Assembly: GCA_023435305.1 (NCBI GenBank)
Contig: JAEYRV010000029.1
Location: 1-64,000 of the forward strand
Reading direction: 5' to 3'
Length of the DNA stretch: 64,000 nucleotides
DNA from: Bacillota bacterium
Lineage (GTDB): Bacteria > Bacillota > Clostridia > Acetivibrionales > DTU013
Numbering within the stretch: the stretch's first letter is position 1; each line of letters begins with the position of its first letter. The translations under genes and the position numbers were made by a program. This document shows positions 51,948-61,614 of this stretch, one piece after another. Below the pieces are notes generated by a model that ran no database searches, had not been told where the DNA came from, and was given only the letters and a program-made list of their open reading frames with translations.

Positions 51948-52856
51948 TCACGACGGATCAAAAGCCACATATGCTGCTTTCAGCAGTTTTATTTCCTCGC
52001 CGTGACCGTCCAGCTCATTGGGTGTCTCCAGGTAGAAAGGCAGCTTTCGCAGCTTCGGGTGGTTGATGATGCTTATGAATGTATCAAGTCCGAGGCTTCC
52101 CTGCCCTATTTTTTCATGCCTGTCCTTATGGCTGGCAAAAGAATTCTTACTGTCGTTGAGGTGGATCGCCCGGAGCCTGTCCAAGCCTATCACACGGTCG
52201 AATTCGGACAAAACTCCATCCAGATCGTTCACTATATCATAGCCGGCATCATGGACATGGCAGGTATCAAGACACACGCCGACTTTTTCATTGAGCTCGA
52301 CCCTGTCGATGATCTGCCTCAGCTGTTCGAAGCTGCCCCCAATCTCACTGCCCTTTGCGGACATCGTTTCAAGCAGCACCAGCGTAGTCTGATCAGGCTT
52401 AAGTATCTTGTTCAGCATACCGGATGTGAGCTCTACGCCGGCCTCCGCCCCCTGCCCTACATGGCTGCCGGGGTGAAAATTGTAGTAGTTGCCGGGGGTA
52501 TATTCCATCCTTATAAGGTCATCAGCCATGACCTCCAGGGCGAATTCCTTGACCCTTTGGTCAGCTGCACAAGTATTCAAAGTATACGGCGCGTGTGCCA
52601 TTATAGGTACAAAACTGTTGTCTGCAGCCAGTTTTAGAAATGCCATTACATCATCAATATCTATATCCCTTGCCTTTCCTCCCCTTGGATTGCGGGTAAA
52701 AAACTGAAATGTGTCGGCCCCTATCGACAATGCAGCAGCACCCATCTTCAAATATCCCCCTGAGGACGATAAGTGACAGCCTATATGAAGCCTGTCGGAC
52801 ACAGTATCCACTTGCGCCCATTGACCACTGTTTGATCTGTTATCACTCTCCTGCAT
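51948..52856 (-). CDS. nfo: Endonuclease IV (AP endonuclease)
   Basis: A protein of 302 residues from ATG 52856, with CGGAGG 6 nt upstream. The TIM-barrel zinc enzyme carries the expected ligands in order: [11 protein letters not shown] at the N-terminus, [71 protein letters not shown] and [15 protein letters not shown]. It cleaves at abasic sites in base-excision repair. The first 20 residues are an extra polar extension. It lies 85 bp downstream of ogt on the same strand, forming a small DNA repair cluster. Confidence 0.95.
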   Translation of the reverse strand: MQESDNRSNSGQWAQVDTVSDRLHIGCHLSSSGGYLKMGAAALSIGADTFQFFTRNPRGGKARDIDIDDVMAFLKLAADNSFVPIMAHAPYTLNTCAADQRVKEFALEVMADDLIRMEYTPGNYYNFHPGSHVGQGAEAGVELTSGMLNKILKPDQTTLVLLETMSAKGSEIGGSFEQLRQIIDRVELNEKVGVCLDTCHVHDAGYDIVNDLDGVLSEFDRVIGLDRLRAIHLNDSKNSFASHKDRHEKIGQGSLGLDTFISIINHPKLRKLPFYLETPNELDGHGEEIKLLKAAYVAFDPS

Positions 52857-52941
52857 TCCTTTTCCTCCGTTTATCAACTCTCAAGCGGCATGTCCGACGC
52901 CATCCATAATTGCTTCTATAACGTATATCAGCATTGCCTCA

Positions 52942-53418
52942 TTACATCTGTCTCTCTAGCTCCAGCAGCTTCTCCTTCACATCCATACCGCCTGCATATC
53001 CGACCAGCTTACCATTCGAACCGATCACCCTGTGACATGGTACAATTATCGCAACCGGATTTTTATTGTTCGCCATTCCCACGGCCCTGCATGCCTTCGG
53101 CCGTCCGATGCTTTCGGCAATTTCCCTGTAGCTTCTTGTCTCCCCATAGGGAATTTCCTGCAGAGCTTTCCATACTGCCTTCTGAAACGGTGTTCCATCA
53201 AGGGCCAAAGGGACATTAAAGTCCTTGCGTTTTCCGTCGAGATATTCCTTCAGCTGTTTTACCGCTTCCTTTATCAGTGTGGTTTCAGCGGCAGCAAAAC
53301 CGGCAGGACATGCATCATGCCCGCATGGACCCGCAAACATCAGTCCTGTAACAGCCTCACCATTATCGGTGATTCCTATTCGTCCGATATTAGTTTCATA
53401 AAAATAGATACTGTTCAT
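52942..53418 (-). CDS. ogt: Methylated-DNA-protein-cysteine methyltransferase
   Basis: A protein of 158 residues from ATG 53418, with GGGGATGG upstream. The C-terminal alkyltransferase domain (about 75-158) includes FQKAVWKALQEIPYGETRSY, RAVGMANNKNP and the active-site IIVPCHRVIGSNG with acceptor Cys128. It repairs O6-methylguanine by irreversible methyl transfer. It is located upstream of nfo on the same strand. Confidence 0.94.
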   Translation of the reverse strand: MNSIYFYETNIGRIGITDNGEAVTGLMFAGPCGHDACPAGFAAAETTLIKEAVKQLKEYLDGKRKDFNVPLALDGTPFQKAVWKALQEIPYGETRSYREIAESIGRPKACRAVGMANNKNPVAIIVPCHRVIGSNGKLVGYAGGMDVKEKLLELERQM

Positions 53419-53475
53419 TTTCCATCCCCTGACACATATTTTTAACACCTATACAAATATTTTAACAAAACCCTG

Positions 53476-53504
53476 TTGACATTGCATATGTTTTCCATTA
53501 TCAT
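53476..53504 (+). promoter_or_regulatory. Promoter of the padR-HAAS operon
   Basis: TTGACA at 53476-53481 and TATCAT at 53499-53504 are separated by exactly 17 bp. The following ACTTAGTAATACAAAGTACTTAG (53507-53529) repeats the element ACTTAG and contains the partial symmetry AGTACT, so it may be the PadR autoregulatory operator. Confidence 0.7.
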
Positions 53505-53546
53505 ATACTTAGTAATACAAAGTACTTAGAATTGGAGAGTAAAGAT

Positions 53547-53879
53547 GTGATAGAAGTAGGCAAACAACTAAAAAAGGGCGTCATTGAGATTCTCATATTA
53601 AGCCTGCTGAGTGACGAGAAAATGTACGGCTATCAGCTGATACAGGAGTTGGACATCAGGAGCAGCGGAGTGTTCAAAATGAAGGAAGGCACTCTGTACC
53701 CCGTTCTGTACAGGCTCGAGGACAGTAAATATATCGAGAGTTACTGGGAACAGGACAACGATAGGAGAAGCGTTCCAAGAAAGTACTACAGGATAACGGC
53801 AGATGGCCTGAATGCACTGCAAAATATGAAGCAGGAGCTGGATACACTGTTTTATGCAATCAAGTCGATACTGCATTAA
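53547..53879 (+). CDS. PadR-family transcriptional regulator
   Basis: A protein of 110 residues from GTG 53547, with GGAGAG 7 nt upstream; a TTG at 53532 has no site. The winged helix (about 8-80) includes KGVIEILILSLLSDEKMYGYQL, the segment KEGTLYPVLYRLEDSKYIESYW and RKYYRITADGLNAL; a short C-terminal dimerisation helix follows. PadR proteins repress genes in response to phenolic, drug or envelope signals. The next gene, 44 bp downstream, is an HAAS-domain membrane protein, a common PadR partner. Confidence 0.92.
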   Translation: MIEVGKQLKKGVIEILILSLLSDEKMYGYQLIQELDIRSSGVFKMKEGTLYPVLYRLEDSKYIESYWEQDNDRRSVPRKYYRITADGLNALQNMKQELDTLFYAIKSILH

Positions 53880-53923
53880 CCGGCATATACGTAAAAATAT
53901 TTGATGAAAGAAGGAGTCTTGTA

Positions 53924-54694
53924 ATGAACAAAATAGACCGTTATGTAAACGAAGTTTTGTCCCACATTATAACGGACGATAATATGAAGGCACGGATAAG
54001 GGATGATCTGACCTCCCAGCTCAATGAATCAGCGGCTTCGGAGGATATTGACGAAGTAATACACAGGATGGGCGAACCCAGGGAAGTAGCCCGCGAATTT
54101 ATGGATTCCATGTATGATGATAAAAGCGAACTCCTTGACGAGGTAATATCTGACCGCTCTGATAATGCCGTATTCATGAAGAGAGTCTATGAATACAAAT
54201 CCAAGGCATCTCTCTTCGGTATACCGTTGGTGCATATAAAGTTCAACAGATACGGCAAACCTTGCGTAGCAAAGGGGATCATAGCTATCGGGACTGTTTC
54301 GGCGGGTGTTATCTCAATAGGGGCTTTGCCTTTTGGCATCATATGCCTAGGCGGTATTCCCATCGGTATTATTGCTTTAGGCGGGATATCTATCGGGTTG
54401 CTGCTGGCAATAGGCGGCATCGCCATCGGAGCCGCAGCAATAGGCGGTGTAAGCATCGGCCTTCTGGCTATAGGCGGCGTTACTGTCGGCAATATAGCAA
54501 TAGGAGGTTATGCTAATGGGATCGTCGCAATCGGTGACAAGGTGTCAGGGGATCATGTGCTGAAAACAAATCACATCGGTCCGGAAACAAGCGCAGAAAT
54601 GTCCGCTCTGATAAGGTCTGCATTCCCGAAAATGCCTGATTGGATCATAGATATACTTACGGGTATAACATCTGATCTGGGGAGCAGCAGATAA
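53924..54694 (+). CDS. HAAS-domain protein with glycine/isoleucine-rich repeats
   Basis: A protein of 256 residues. The N-terminal helical HAAS-type domain (about 1-65) contains MNKIDRYVNEVLSHI and EVIHRMGEPREVAREF. Residues 115-205 form about ten repeats of the type (A/S)IG-x-xx-IGG (examples GIIALGGISIGLL, GGIAIGAAAIGGVSIG), a hydrophobic Gly-rich array that could form a membrane-embedded or left-handed beta-helix-like stack. A polar tail ends the protein. HAAS proteins are membrane partners of PadR regulators; their molecular role is not established. AAGGAG precedes the start. Confidence 0.82.
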   Translation: MNKIDRYVNEVLSHIITDDNMKARIRDDLTSQLNESAASEDIDEVIHRMGEPREVAREFMDSMYDDKSELLDEVISDRSDNAVFMKRVYEYKSKASLFGIPLVHIKFNRYGKPCVAKGIIAIGTVSAGVISIGALPFGIICLGGIPIGIIALGGISIGLLLAIGGIAIGAAAIGGVSIGLLAIGGVTVGNIAIGGYANGIVAIGDKVSGDHVLKTNHIGPETSAEMSALIRSAFPKMPDWIIDILTGITSDLGSSR

Positions 54695-54709
54695 ATATCA
54701 AGGAAAGGA

Positions 54710-55672
54710 TCAAAAGTTTTTCTTCAGGAACGATAGGATCGCTCCGGAATATTCCTCATCCGTCAAGGGCTCTTCAAAGCATTCGTCCTTGCAGATAAAA
54801 TGATAGTCACCCTTGCGGATGAAGGTTTCGAACTGCCCCGGAGCAGCCTTCTTCAGTCTTTCAAAGCTCTTATAGGGCACCTGGGTATCGCCTGTCGAGT
54901 GCATCAGAAGCGCCGGCCTGCCGTTGAGCTTTTTGATCTCCTTCAGAGGATTGATTTTCAGGCTGCCAAAGCCATATTCAAAGCCCATGTACAGTTTAAC
55001 AAAGGGCTTTTCCATTGCTGCAAGGAATGCTGGCATCCCCGAAAGCACCATATTGTCGCAAAACGTATCAGGCCACGACGAAAAAGCCGAAATGCTGATG
55101 AGTCCGTCTATTTCCGGGATCTCCCCAATAGAATTGATAGCTGTGGCGCCTCCCATGGATACGCCGAAAACGATCACCGGAACATTGTCATATTCCTTCT
55201 TGCTCTTTATATACTGTACTCCTGCCTTTGTATCTAGGTACTCCCTGGTTCCGACAAATATTTTGTTCCCCTCGCTCTTTCCATGGGAACGCATCTCGAT
55301 CAGCAGCGATGAATATCCGTTGTCGGCCAGCATTTTTGCATGTCCGAAAAAGGCCGTGACTGAGGGATTGTGAATGCCGGACAGGAATATAACGATCCCC
55401 CGCGGATCCTCAGCCTTTACTTCCCAGGAAGCAAGGCGATAGCCGTCATCGGTGGTAAGTCCAACCTCAGCAGCCTCTATCCCGTACTTTGAAGGCGAGT
55501 ATGTCTCCTGGTCAACATGGAGATGTATCATATCTTTCATTATTATCGGAGGTATTATGGCGAGTCCTGCAATGATAAGAACTATTAGAGCTATAACGGA
55601 AATAATGACTATTTTTTTAACAGGAGTTTTCCTTTTGACATAACTTATATTCAAGCTAGTTACATAGCTCAT
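54710..55672 (-). CDS. Membrane-anchored alpha/beta hydrolase
   Basis: A protein of 320 residues with an N-terminal transmembrane helix (about 20-45). The catalytic domain carries the oxyanion region IVIFLSGIHNPSV, the nucleophile elbow GVSMGGAT, an acid in LMHSTGDTQVPY and the base His in GDYHFICKDE. The layout resembles the BAAT/peptidase S9-like hydrolase group. Substrate unknown; orientation suggests an extracytoplasmic domain. GGAGG lies 8 nt before ATG 55672. Convergent with the HAAS gene, 15 bp apart. Confidence 0.85.
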   Translation of the reverse strand: MSYVTSLNISYVKRKTPVKKIVIISVIALIVLIIAGLAIIPPIIMKDMIHLHVDQETYSPSKYGIEAAEVGLTTDDGYRLASWEVKAEDPRGIVIFLSGIHNPSVTAFFGHAKMLADNGYSSLLIEMRSHGKSEGNKIFVGTREYLDTKAGVQYIKSKKEYDNVPVIVFGVSMGGATAINSIGEIPEIDGLISISAFSSWPDTFCDNMVLSGMPAFLAAMEKPFVKLYMGFEYGFGSLKINPLKEIKKLNGRPALLMHSTGDTQVPYKSFERLKKAAPGQFETFIRKGDYHFICKDECFEEPLTDEEYSGAILSFLKKNF

Positions 55673-55854
55673 GGCGGCTTCCTCCCATCAATAAAAACAG
55701 CAATTTCTAACAAAATATTACCATTAACAACCATGTGCGTCAACAGCAAGCACCGGACGCATTCTGTCCTGTCAGCGCATAAACCGGCAGTAACGCATCG
55801 TCAGACCGCCGGACTGTGCCGCAGCCTTACTCAAGGTTTGATATAACTTAAATC

Positions 55855-55883
55855 TTGATAAACACACTGCAATGGTGTAGTAT
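55855..55883 (+). promoter_or_regulatory. Promoter of the O-acetylhomoserine sulfhydrylase gene
   Basis: TTGATA (55855-55860) and TAGTAT (55878-55883) with a 17-bp spacer. No SAM riboswitch or T-box is recognised in the 40-nt leader. Confidence 0.6.
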
Positions 55884-55920
55884 TTCTAATAATAGTTTAT
55901 TAAATTGAGAGGTGTCTTAT

Positions 55921-57192
55921 ATGAGTTCATGGAAGATAGAGACCAAGTGCCTTCAGGAGGGTTACAGGCCTGCAAACGGCGAGACCAGGGTAGTGCCCAT
56001 TTGCCAGAGCACAACATACAAATATGATTCTTCCGAAGAAGTAGCCATGCTGTTCGATCGTCCCGACAAGGGCCATATCTATTCCAGGATCAGCAACCCC
56101 ACCAACGATGCGCTGGAGAAAAAGATAGCTGCATTAGAGGGCGGTATCGGTGCAATGCTGACGGCGTCAGGCCAGTCGGCCACCTTTGTTTCCATAATGA
56201 ACATCTGTCAGAACGGCGACCATATAGTAGCCTCCAGCACCCTGTACGGCGGGACCTTCAATCTCCTCAACGTTACACTCAAAAAAATGGGAGTGGACGT
56301 GACCTTCATAAACCAGGATGACCCCGAGGAGGAAATACAGAAGGCATTCAGGCCCAATACGAAGATACTCTTCGGAGAATCTATCGCAAATCCGAAGATA
56401 AGCATACTGGACATTGAAAAATTTGCAAAGATAGCCCATAGAAACGGAGTACCGCTGTTTGTCGACAACACCTTTGCGACTCCGATCCTGTTAAGGCCTT
56501 TCGAGTACGGCGCAGATGTCGTCGTCCATTCAACGACCAAATATATGGACGGTCATGCAGTCAGCGTCGGCGGAGTTGTCGTGGATTCCGGCAAATTCGA
56601 CTGGACCAACGGAAAGTTTGCCAGTCTGACAGATCCAGATCCGTCCTATCACGGCATTTCCTACACCGAAACCTTCGGCAATGCCGCATATATAGTAAAA
56701 GCGCGCTACCAGTACATGCGCGATCTGGGCAACAACATGAGCCCGATGAATGCATTTCTCACCAACCTGGGCATGGAGACGCTGCACCTTAGAATGGAAA
56801 GGCATTGTGAAAACGCACAGAAGGTTGCAGAATATCTGTCACAGAATGATAAAATAATCTCTGTCAGCTATCCTACATTAAAGAGCGACAAGTACTATGA
56901 GCTCGCTCAGAAGTATCTGCCCAAGGGCTGTTCCGGCGTCATATCCTTCCGCATCAAAGGCGGCAGGGATGCTGCTGCGAAGTTCATGAACAACCTGAAG
57001 CTGGCAGCCATCGTTGTACATGTGGCGGACGCCCGCACAGCAGTGTTGCACCCCGCCAGCATGACTCACCGCCAGCTCACCGACGAGCAGCTTTTTGCCT
57101 GCGGAATCGAGCCGGATATGATCAGGTTCTCTGTGGGTATTGAGAATGTGGACGACATCATTGAGGATATCAGACAAGCCCTTGAAGCATAA
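55921..57192 (+). CDS. O-acetylhomoserine aminocarboxypropyltransferase (Cys/Met metabolism PLP enzyme)
   Basis: A protein of 423 residues from ATG 55921, with GAGAGG 8 nt upstream. The Cys/Met PLP fold type I pattern is clear: YSRISNPTNDALEKKIAALEGG, MLTASGQSATF, SSTLYGGTFNL, VDNTFATPILLRPFEYGADV and the PLP Lys in VVHSTTKYMDGH. The large size (over 420 residues) and the insertion PSYHGISYTETFG favour O-acetylhomoserine sulfhydrylase (MetY type) over cystathionine synthase or lyase. It makes homocysteine from O-acetylhomoserine and sulfide, using PLP in the cytosol. It ends at a terminator. Confidence 0.92.
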   Translation: MSSWKIETKCLQEGYRPANGETRVVPICQSTTYKYDSSEEVAMLFDRPDKGHIYSRISNPTNDALEKKIAALEGGIGAMLTASGQSATFVSIMNICQNGDHIVASSTLYGGTFNLLNVTLKKMGVDVTFINQDDPEEEIQKAFRPNTKILFGESIANPKISILDIEKFAKIAHRNGVPLFVDNTFATPILLRPFEYGADVVVHSTTKYMDGHAVSVGGVVVDSGKFDWTNGKFASLTDPDPSYHGISYTETFGNAAYIVKARYQYMRDLGNNMSPMNAFLTNLGMETLHLRMERHCENAQKVAEYLSQNDKIISVSYPTLKSDKYYELAQKYLPKGCSGVISFRIKGGRDAAAKFMNNLKLAAIVVHVADARTAVLHPASMTHRQLTDEQLFACGIEPDMIRFSVGIENVDDIIEDIRQALEA

Positions 57193-57218
57193 AGCTTTAT
57201 AACAATAATAGGCCATTT

Positions 57219-57253
57219 TAATCCCGCCTGCTCCAGCAGACGGGATTTATTTA
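57219..57253 (+). terminator. Terminator after the O-acetylhomoserine sulfhydrylase gene
   Basis: ATCCCGCCTGC pairs with GCAGACGGGAT around a 4-nt loop, with one C-A mismatch, followed by TTATTTATG. Confidence 0.7.
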
Positions 57254-57399
57254 TGTGCCTGCGGTTATCACATTTGCTTGCTGGCTATGATGAATTCGAC
57301 AAATTGACTCATACTATCTTGATATGGTATTAACTAATTTTATTGTTATTATTCCACAATTATATTTTACTAATGTACAATATTAAAGGGGGATTCTGT

Positions 57400-59004
57400 A
57401 TGAGTAAACGCATTGTAACCCTTCTTCTGGCCGTATTAATGCTTTGCAGTCTCTTTTCCATTCCGGCTGCGGCAGCCGAAAAGCTCCCTATAGAAAATGG
57501 GATCGCACGTCCTGAATACATTACCATGCAGCTTCGGCAGGCCAATGGCCAAATGTGGATAGGAGCATACTATATTGTCCCGAATGAGCTCCTCGATATC
57601 GTTTCAAAGGACGGCCGCACGCTGAAGGATGTATACGGAATCGATGAACAACATGTCATGCTGCAAACCGACTGGTCTGTGGATTCCTCCAATGGCTGGC
57701 ACTATACTGAAAAATGGGATAAAGAACGCGCTCCCTATAGTTGCAGCGATGTCGTCCAGAAGAGTATGGTAAGCAGGGCTGAAATGTTCTGGCTTACATA
57801 TGAAGAAGACCGCAAATTGCTGGGCGATGCTGTAATACAGGATGCAAACAAACAATATCAGTTTGATTTCAGCAAGCACAAGCTTTATGTGCGTACGCGA
57901 TTCTACGCAGAAATCAAAGACACCAGCGGAAATGTTTCCTATTATACATCAAACTGGTCCGACACTATCAATGTCAACGATTTTTATGATAAGAAAGATA
58001 AATACTCAGCATACGATCTTACAAAGCTGGATGCGCTAACTGTCAGCAACGCAGAAGTCAAATATGATAAAGATAACAACAACAAGCCCTACCTGAGCTT
58101 CAAGCTGCAGTACCCTGACACTGTAAAACACGCTGCGCTTGCATTAAGGAGCCGTGAGGACAGGGAAATGAATATGGTGGTCGAACGCCGGGTCAACGGC
58201 GGCAAATGGGAAAACAGCCGGATCACGAACAATTCCTCCCCATATGACTATGGTGAGAGAACCATTTTCATTGAGGATGATATACTCAAAAACGGATCAT
58301 ATGCTGAATACCGTATTAAGCTGGCATATGGCGGGGGCAGCAGCGTCAAGGCTTTTGAGACACCATGGAGCGAGACACTGAAATATAATGTGCCCTCCTG
58401 GAGCGATGCTTCCAATTGGGCAAAGCCATGGCTGGAGAAAGCAGAGGGTTACAAGCTCATACCCGATGTCCTTGAAGGTGCTGACATGACCCAACCCATC
58501 ACAAGACATGAATTCGCCGCCTTGTCGGTAAAGCTCTACGAAGCAATAAGTGGTAAGACAGCGGTGGCCGGCGATAATCCTTTTACCGATGTCAGTGATG
58601 CAGAAATATTGAAAGCAGTCAATATAGGCATCACCAATGGAACCTCGCTGGACAAGTTCTCCCCTAAAGCGCAGATCACCAGAGAGCAGACAGCAGCCAT
58701 GCTGACCCGCGCATACAAGGCATCCTTCTGGGAAGGATGGACCTTGGCCACAGATGGCAGTTACACCGCCAATAAGCTGGATTACAGCGGAGTCACTCCC
58801 TTTGCGGACGATGCAGACATTTCCGCATACGCCAAGCCGTCAGTTTACTTCATGGTAAAAAACAAGATCCTCGACGGCATAGGCAGCAACAAGTTTGCCC
58901 CAAACAGGGCCAACATTCCGAAGGATGCCGCCATAACTTACGGCCAGGCCACACGCGAGGCAGCCATCAAGATGGCAGTTGCATCATACGAAAACCTTAA
59001 GTGA
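57400..59004 (+). CDS. Secreted SLH-domain surface protein
   Basis: A protein of 534 residues from ATG 57400, with AAGGGGG 7 nt upstream; the frame to 57343 has no site. The signal peptide is SKRIVTLLLAVLMLCSLFSI with cleavage near AAAAE. The central region (about 30-340) is of unknown fold, beta-rich and aromatic, with no enzyme motif. Three C-terminal SLH domains (about 345-534; ITRHEFAALSVKLYEA, ITREQTAAMLTRAYK, ITYGQATREAAIKMA) attach it to the wall polymer. Standing alone between terminators, it is probably an S-layer-associated protein. Confidence 0.88.
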   Translation: MSKRIVTLLLAVLMLCSLFSIPAAAAEKLPIENGIARPEYITMQLRQANGQMWIGAYYIVPNELLDIVSKDGRTLKDVYGIDEQHVMLQTDWSVDSSNGWHYTEKWDKERAPYSCSDVVQKSMVSRAEMFWLTYEEDRKLLGDAVIQDANKQYQFDFSKHKLYVRTRFYAEIKDTSGNVSYYTSNWSDTINVNDFYDKKDKYSAYDLTKLDALTVSNAEVKYDKDNNNKPYLSFKLQYPDTVKHAALALRSREDREMNMVVERRVNGGKWENSRITNNSSPYDYGERTIFIEDDILKNGSYAEYRIKLAYGGGSSVKAFETPWSETLKYNVPSWSDASNWAKPWLEKAEGYKLIPDVLEGADMTQPITRHEFAALSVKLYEAISGKTAVAGDNPFTDVSDAEILKAVNIGITNGTSLDKFSPKAQITREQTAAMLTRAYKASFWEGWTLATDGSYTANKLDYSGVTPFADDADISAYAKPSVYFMVKNKILDGIGSNKFAPNRANIPKDAAITYGQATREAAIKMAVASYENLK

Positions 59005-59036
59005 TCCATCGGTAAAATCCCCTATATAGTAATTCC

Positions 59037-59081
59037 AAAGGACAGCCGCTCCACCAATTCATGTGGGGCGGCTGTTCTTTT
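59037..59081 (+). terminator. Terminator after the SLH protein gene
   Basis: AAAGGACAGCCGCTCCACC pairs with GGGGCGGCTGTTCTTTT over a short loop. Confidence 0.85.
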
Positions 59082-59229
59082 GCGCCAGCTTTATTTACCT
59101 TTCACAGCAAGGTCCCATAACCCGCCCCCACATTATGCCATGTGCCTATTTCTGATTGACATCCAAGCCAATCTATTGTATTATAGTTAAGCGGCACAGC
59201 AAGTGCCTGCGTTAAGAGCATACGGTCAT

Positions 59230-59321
59230 GGAGAGATGGCTGAGCTGGTCTAAGGCGCACGACTGGAAATCGTGTGTAGGTTAATACCCTACCCAGGGTT
59301 CGAATCCCTGTCTCTCCGCCA
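59230..59321 (+). tRNA. tRNA-Ser (anticodon GGA)
   Basis: A complete 92-nt serine tRNA including encoded CCA. Acceptor GGAGAGA pairs with TCTCTCC. The anticodon stem ACGAC/ATCGT encloses the GGA anticodon, a long variable arm GTAGGTTAATACCCTAC follows, and the T stem is CAGGG/CCCTG. It is followed on the 3' side by an integrase remnant, marking it as a second integration hotspot of serine tRNA type. Confidence 0.95.
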
Positions 59322-59455
59322 TTCTGTAAGGGTTTGGGGTTTGTCATTTAATGGCAAACCCCATTTTTTTCGGTTTTTCTAATGAATCTTCTAATAAATA
59401 TTTCTGTAACCCTATAAATTCTCTGCATTTGCGAAGAGCTGATTAATTTTATTTG

Positions 59456-59548
59456 CTACGTTTTTTTCATTTCTGTGTCAATATGGCTATAAATATTTGC
59501 TGTTACTGAAATATCTGAATGTCCTAACCAATCTTGAATTTCCTTCAT
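59456..59548 (-). pseudogene. Integrase C-terminal fragment next to tRNA-Ser
   Basis: On the minus strand a 30-codon frame reads MKEIQDWLGHSDISVTANIY followed by SHIDTEMKKT and TAG. WLGHS...IYSH is the catalytic His and Tyr segment at the C-terminus of tyrosine recombinases. Everything upstream of this segment is gone; the ABC transporter gene ends 6 bp away. The integrase tail lies 3' of a tRNA-Ser and faces it, as for the int gene of the island at 14954. Confidence 0.8.
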
Positions 59549-59553
59549 TACCT

Positions 59554-61233
59554 TTACTTACCAATTTCGCTTGCGCTTTGTATATCATTTTGATCTATCA
59601 TATAGTGCTCCTCACACTCATCGAGAACCCATTTATTATGAGTGACTACAATGCATATTTTATCTATTGCTAATCTTTTCAATGCTTTTATAACTGACAG
59701 AGCAGAATCTGGATCAAGAAAAGACGTAGGCTCATCGAAGATAAAAATTTGTGCATCCTTGTAAAATGCCCTTGCAATGCATAGCCTTTGCAATTGGCCG
59801 CTTGACAAATTACCACCTTTGCCGTCTACCATAAACTCACTAGCTCCATCAAGTTCCGACAACACTTTGATTAAATTAGCATTTTGAATTGCATTATTCC
59901 ATTTTGTTTCGTCAAATAATTCATTCATGATGATATTTTCCATAAATGTCGCTGAAAACACGCCGTTGTTATTGGGAACATATGAGATATAGCTTACAGG
60001 AATCCGTTGAGCCGGTATTGAAATCCCTTTTTTATCTGTAAGTTTAATCTCCCCAACGTCAGGTATTAAGAGTCCCATCAACAAGTGTAAAAATGTGCTT
60101 TTGCCACTTCCACTTGCTCCACTGACTCCAATTAGTTTTCCCTTAGAAAATGTAACACTCAAATTCTGTAGAATCTTTATCCCCGATAAATATCCAAAAT
60201 CAACTTTCTGTGGCTCTATCCTATCTATAGAGATGTTGCTGGTATCAGACACTTCCTGCCTATCATACTTTTCATCATCTTCTTCGAGAACTTCACCTAT
60301 TCTAGATAGGGATACTTTAACCGCAGTAATCGAGGCAATCCACCCTGACAGATGGGTAAATGGTCCATATAAATAGCTTACCAAATTGATTATCGCGACC
60401 AAGCTGCCGACTGTTACTTCTCCATTTTTAACAAGAAAAGCTCCATATCCCATAGCTATAACGAATAAACCCATGCCCATAAAATCATTGAGGAAGCTCA
60501 ACATCCCTGATAGTATACCCAACCTGATATTTTCATACATCTTGCCCCTGTAAGTCAGTTCAAGATTCTGCACAGCCTTTTGTATCATTGAATACATACG
60601 AAATAATATGTTGGAGTCCAAAATCTCCCGAATTAACTTTCTATTATTGTCTTCATGCTGTAGGACCATATTTTTGCGTTTCTCTATAACAGGTGAGAAT
60701 TTCATCATGCACAACATAAGTAACGGCACTAGAATTAGCATTAACAATGCCATTTTCCAACTCAACGTAAACAGCAATACCAAACTTAGCGCACACATCA
60801 GTATCTCCAATATTATGCTGCCAATCAGTTTCTTAGGGATAAACTCGGATAAAACTTGGATGTCACTTGTCAAATATGTAAAAAGTTTGCTTGTATCATT
60901 TCCTAAATAAATATGAGGTGGTACTCTGAATAATTTTTCTGTTAAAGACTTACGCATGCTTATTTCAATATTTCCAGTGATTTTCATTTGCAAGTAGCTT
61001 GCCATGATTTCACCGAGTCCAATGATAACTATTGCTACCATTGAAAACAATACAGCTTTTTTTAATGGCCAATCTGATACACCGGATGCTATATCAATAA
61101 ATATTTTCATTGCAATAGAGATCATCATCATGGCTGCACTGATAACAAATGTAAAAAACAATAACACGGCAGACATTCTATAACTGCCACCTGCATTTTT
61201 CATAAACCAATCTCTGCGCCGTTTATTTTTCAT
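59554..61233 (-). CDS. ABC transporter, fused permease and ATPase
   Basis: A protein of 559 residues. Six transmembrane helices occupy about 15-310 (ABC membrane type I). The ATPase domain (about 340-555) has Walker A GASGSGKST, a Q-loop region SYVPNNNGVFSATFMENI, signature NLSSGQLQR, Walker B QIFIFDEPTS and H-loop VVTHNKWVL. It has no peptidase domain. This class exports peptides, lipids or drugs. The sequence is more AT-rich than the core genes around it and follows an integrase relic, so it looks acquired. No bacteriocin precursor is recognised nearby. Confidence 0.9.
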   Translation of the reverse strand: MKNKRRRDWFMKNAGGSYRMSAVLLFFTFVISAAMMMISIAMKIFIDIASGVSDWPLKKAVLFSMVAIVIIGLGEIMASYLQMKITGNIEISMRKSLTEKLFRVPPHIYLGNDTSKLFTYLTSDIQVLSEFIPKKLIGSIILEILMCALSLVLLFTLSWKMALLMLILVPLLMLCMMKFSPVIEKRKNMVLQHEDNNRKLIREILDSNILFRMYSMIQKAVQNLELTYRGKMYENIRLGILSGMLSFLNDFMGMGLFVIAMGYGAFLVKNGEVTVGSLVAIINLVSYLYGPFTHLSGWIASITAVKVSLSRIGEVLEEDDEKYDRQEVSDTSNISIDRIEPQKVDFGYLSGIKILQNLSVTFSKGKLIGVSGASGSGKSTFLHLLMGLLIPDVGEIKLTDKKGISIPAQRIPVSYISYVPNNNGVFSATFMENIIMNELFDETKWNNAIQNANLIKVLSELDGASEFMVDGKGGNLSSGQLQRLCIARAFYKDAQIFIFDEPTSFLDPDSALSVIKALKRLAIDKICIVVTHNKWVLDECEEHYMIDQNDIQSASEIGK

Positions 61234-61614
61234 ATTATCATCCTTTTTAAATAATATTATGAATCATATGTTTTGACAAAGGGGAGCATGATAGGAACAA
61301 TCTGTATAAAATTACCAATACAACATTTTCTTAAATTCTCATTACTTTCAATAAATATGTATTAGCCCCAAGTACTATAAAGCATCTCAATTAATAATCT
61401 CATAATACCATTTCCCATTCGAATGAACAGCTCACATGTCTTTTATTTTCTCATAATTTAACTTTTATAATTTTTATTGTTACCTTTGTATATTTTATTA
61501 AATTATATCAAAATATAATATCTATTGCACCATATTGTCAATTTTTTTGGTACCTTTCGGCAATAAACTTACATGGACAAATATTCATGAGTGCATGAAC
61601 GTTTATTTTATAAT
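61234..61614. other. AT-rich intergenic stretch without a gene
   Basis: About 380 bp, strongly AT-rich. A short SD-like start for the ABC gene is weak (TAAAAAGGATGATAAT before ATG 61233). I see no RNA gene or repeat in it beyond simple A/T runs. Confidence 0.5.

Noticed and set aside
55700..55920. SAM riboswitch before the O-acetylhomoserine sulfhydrylase gene
   Set aside because: Only about 40 nt separate the predicted start point from the gene, and no S-box blocks are present.
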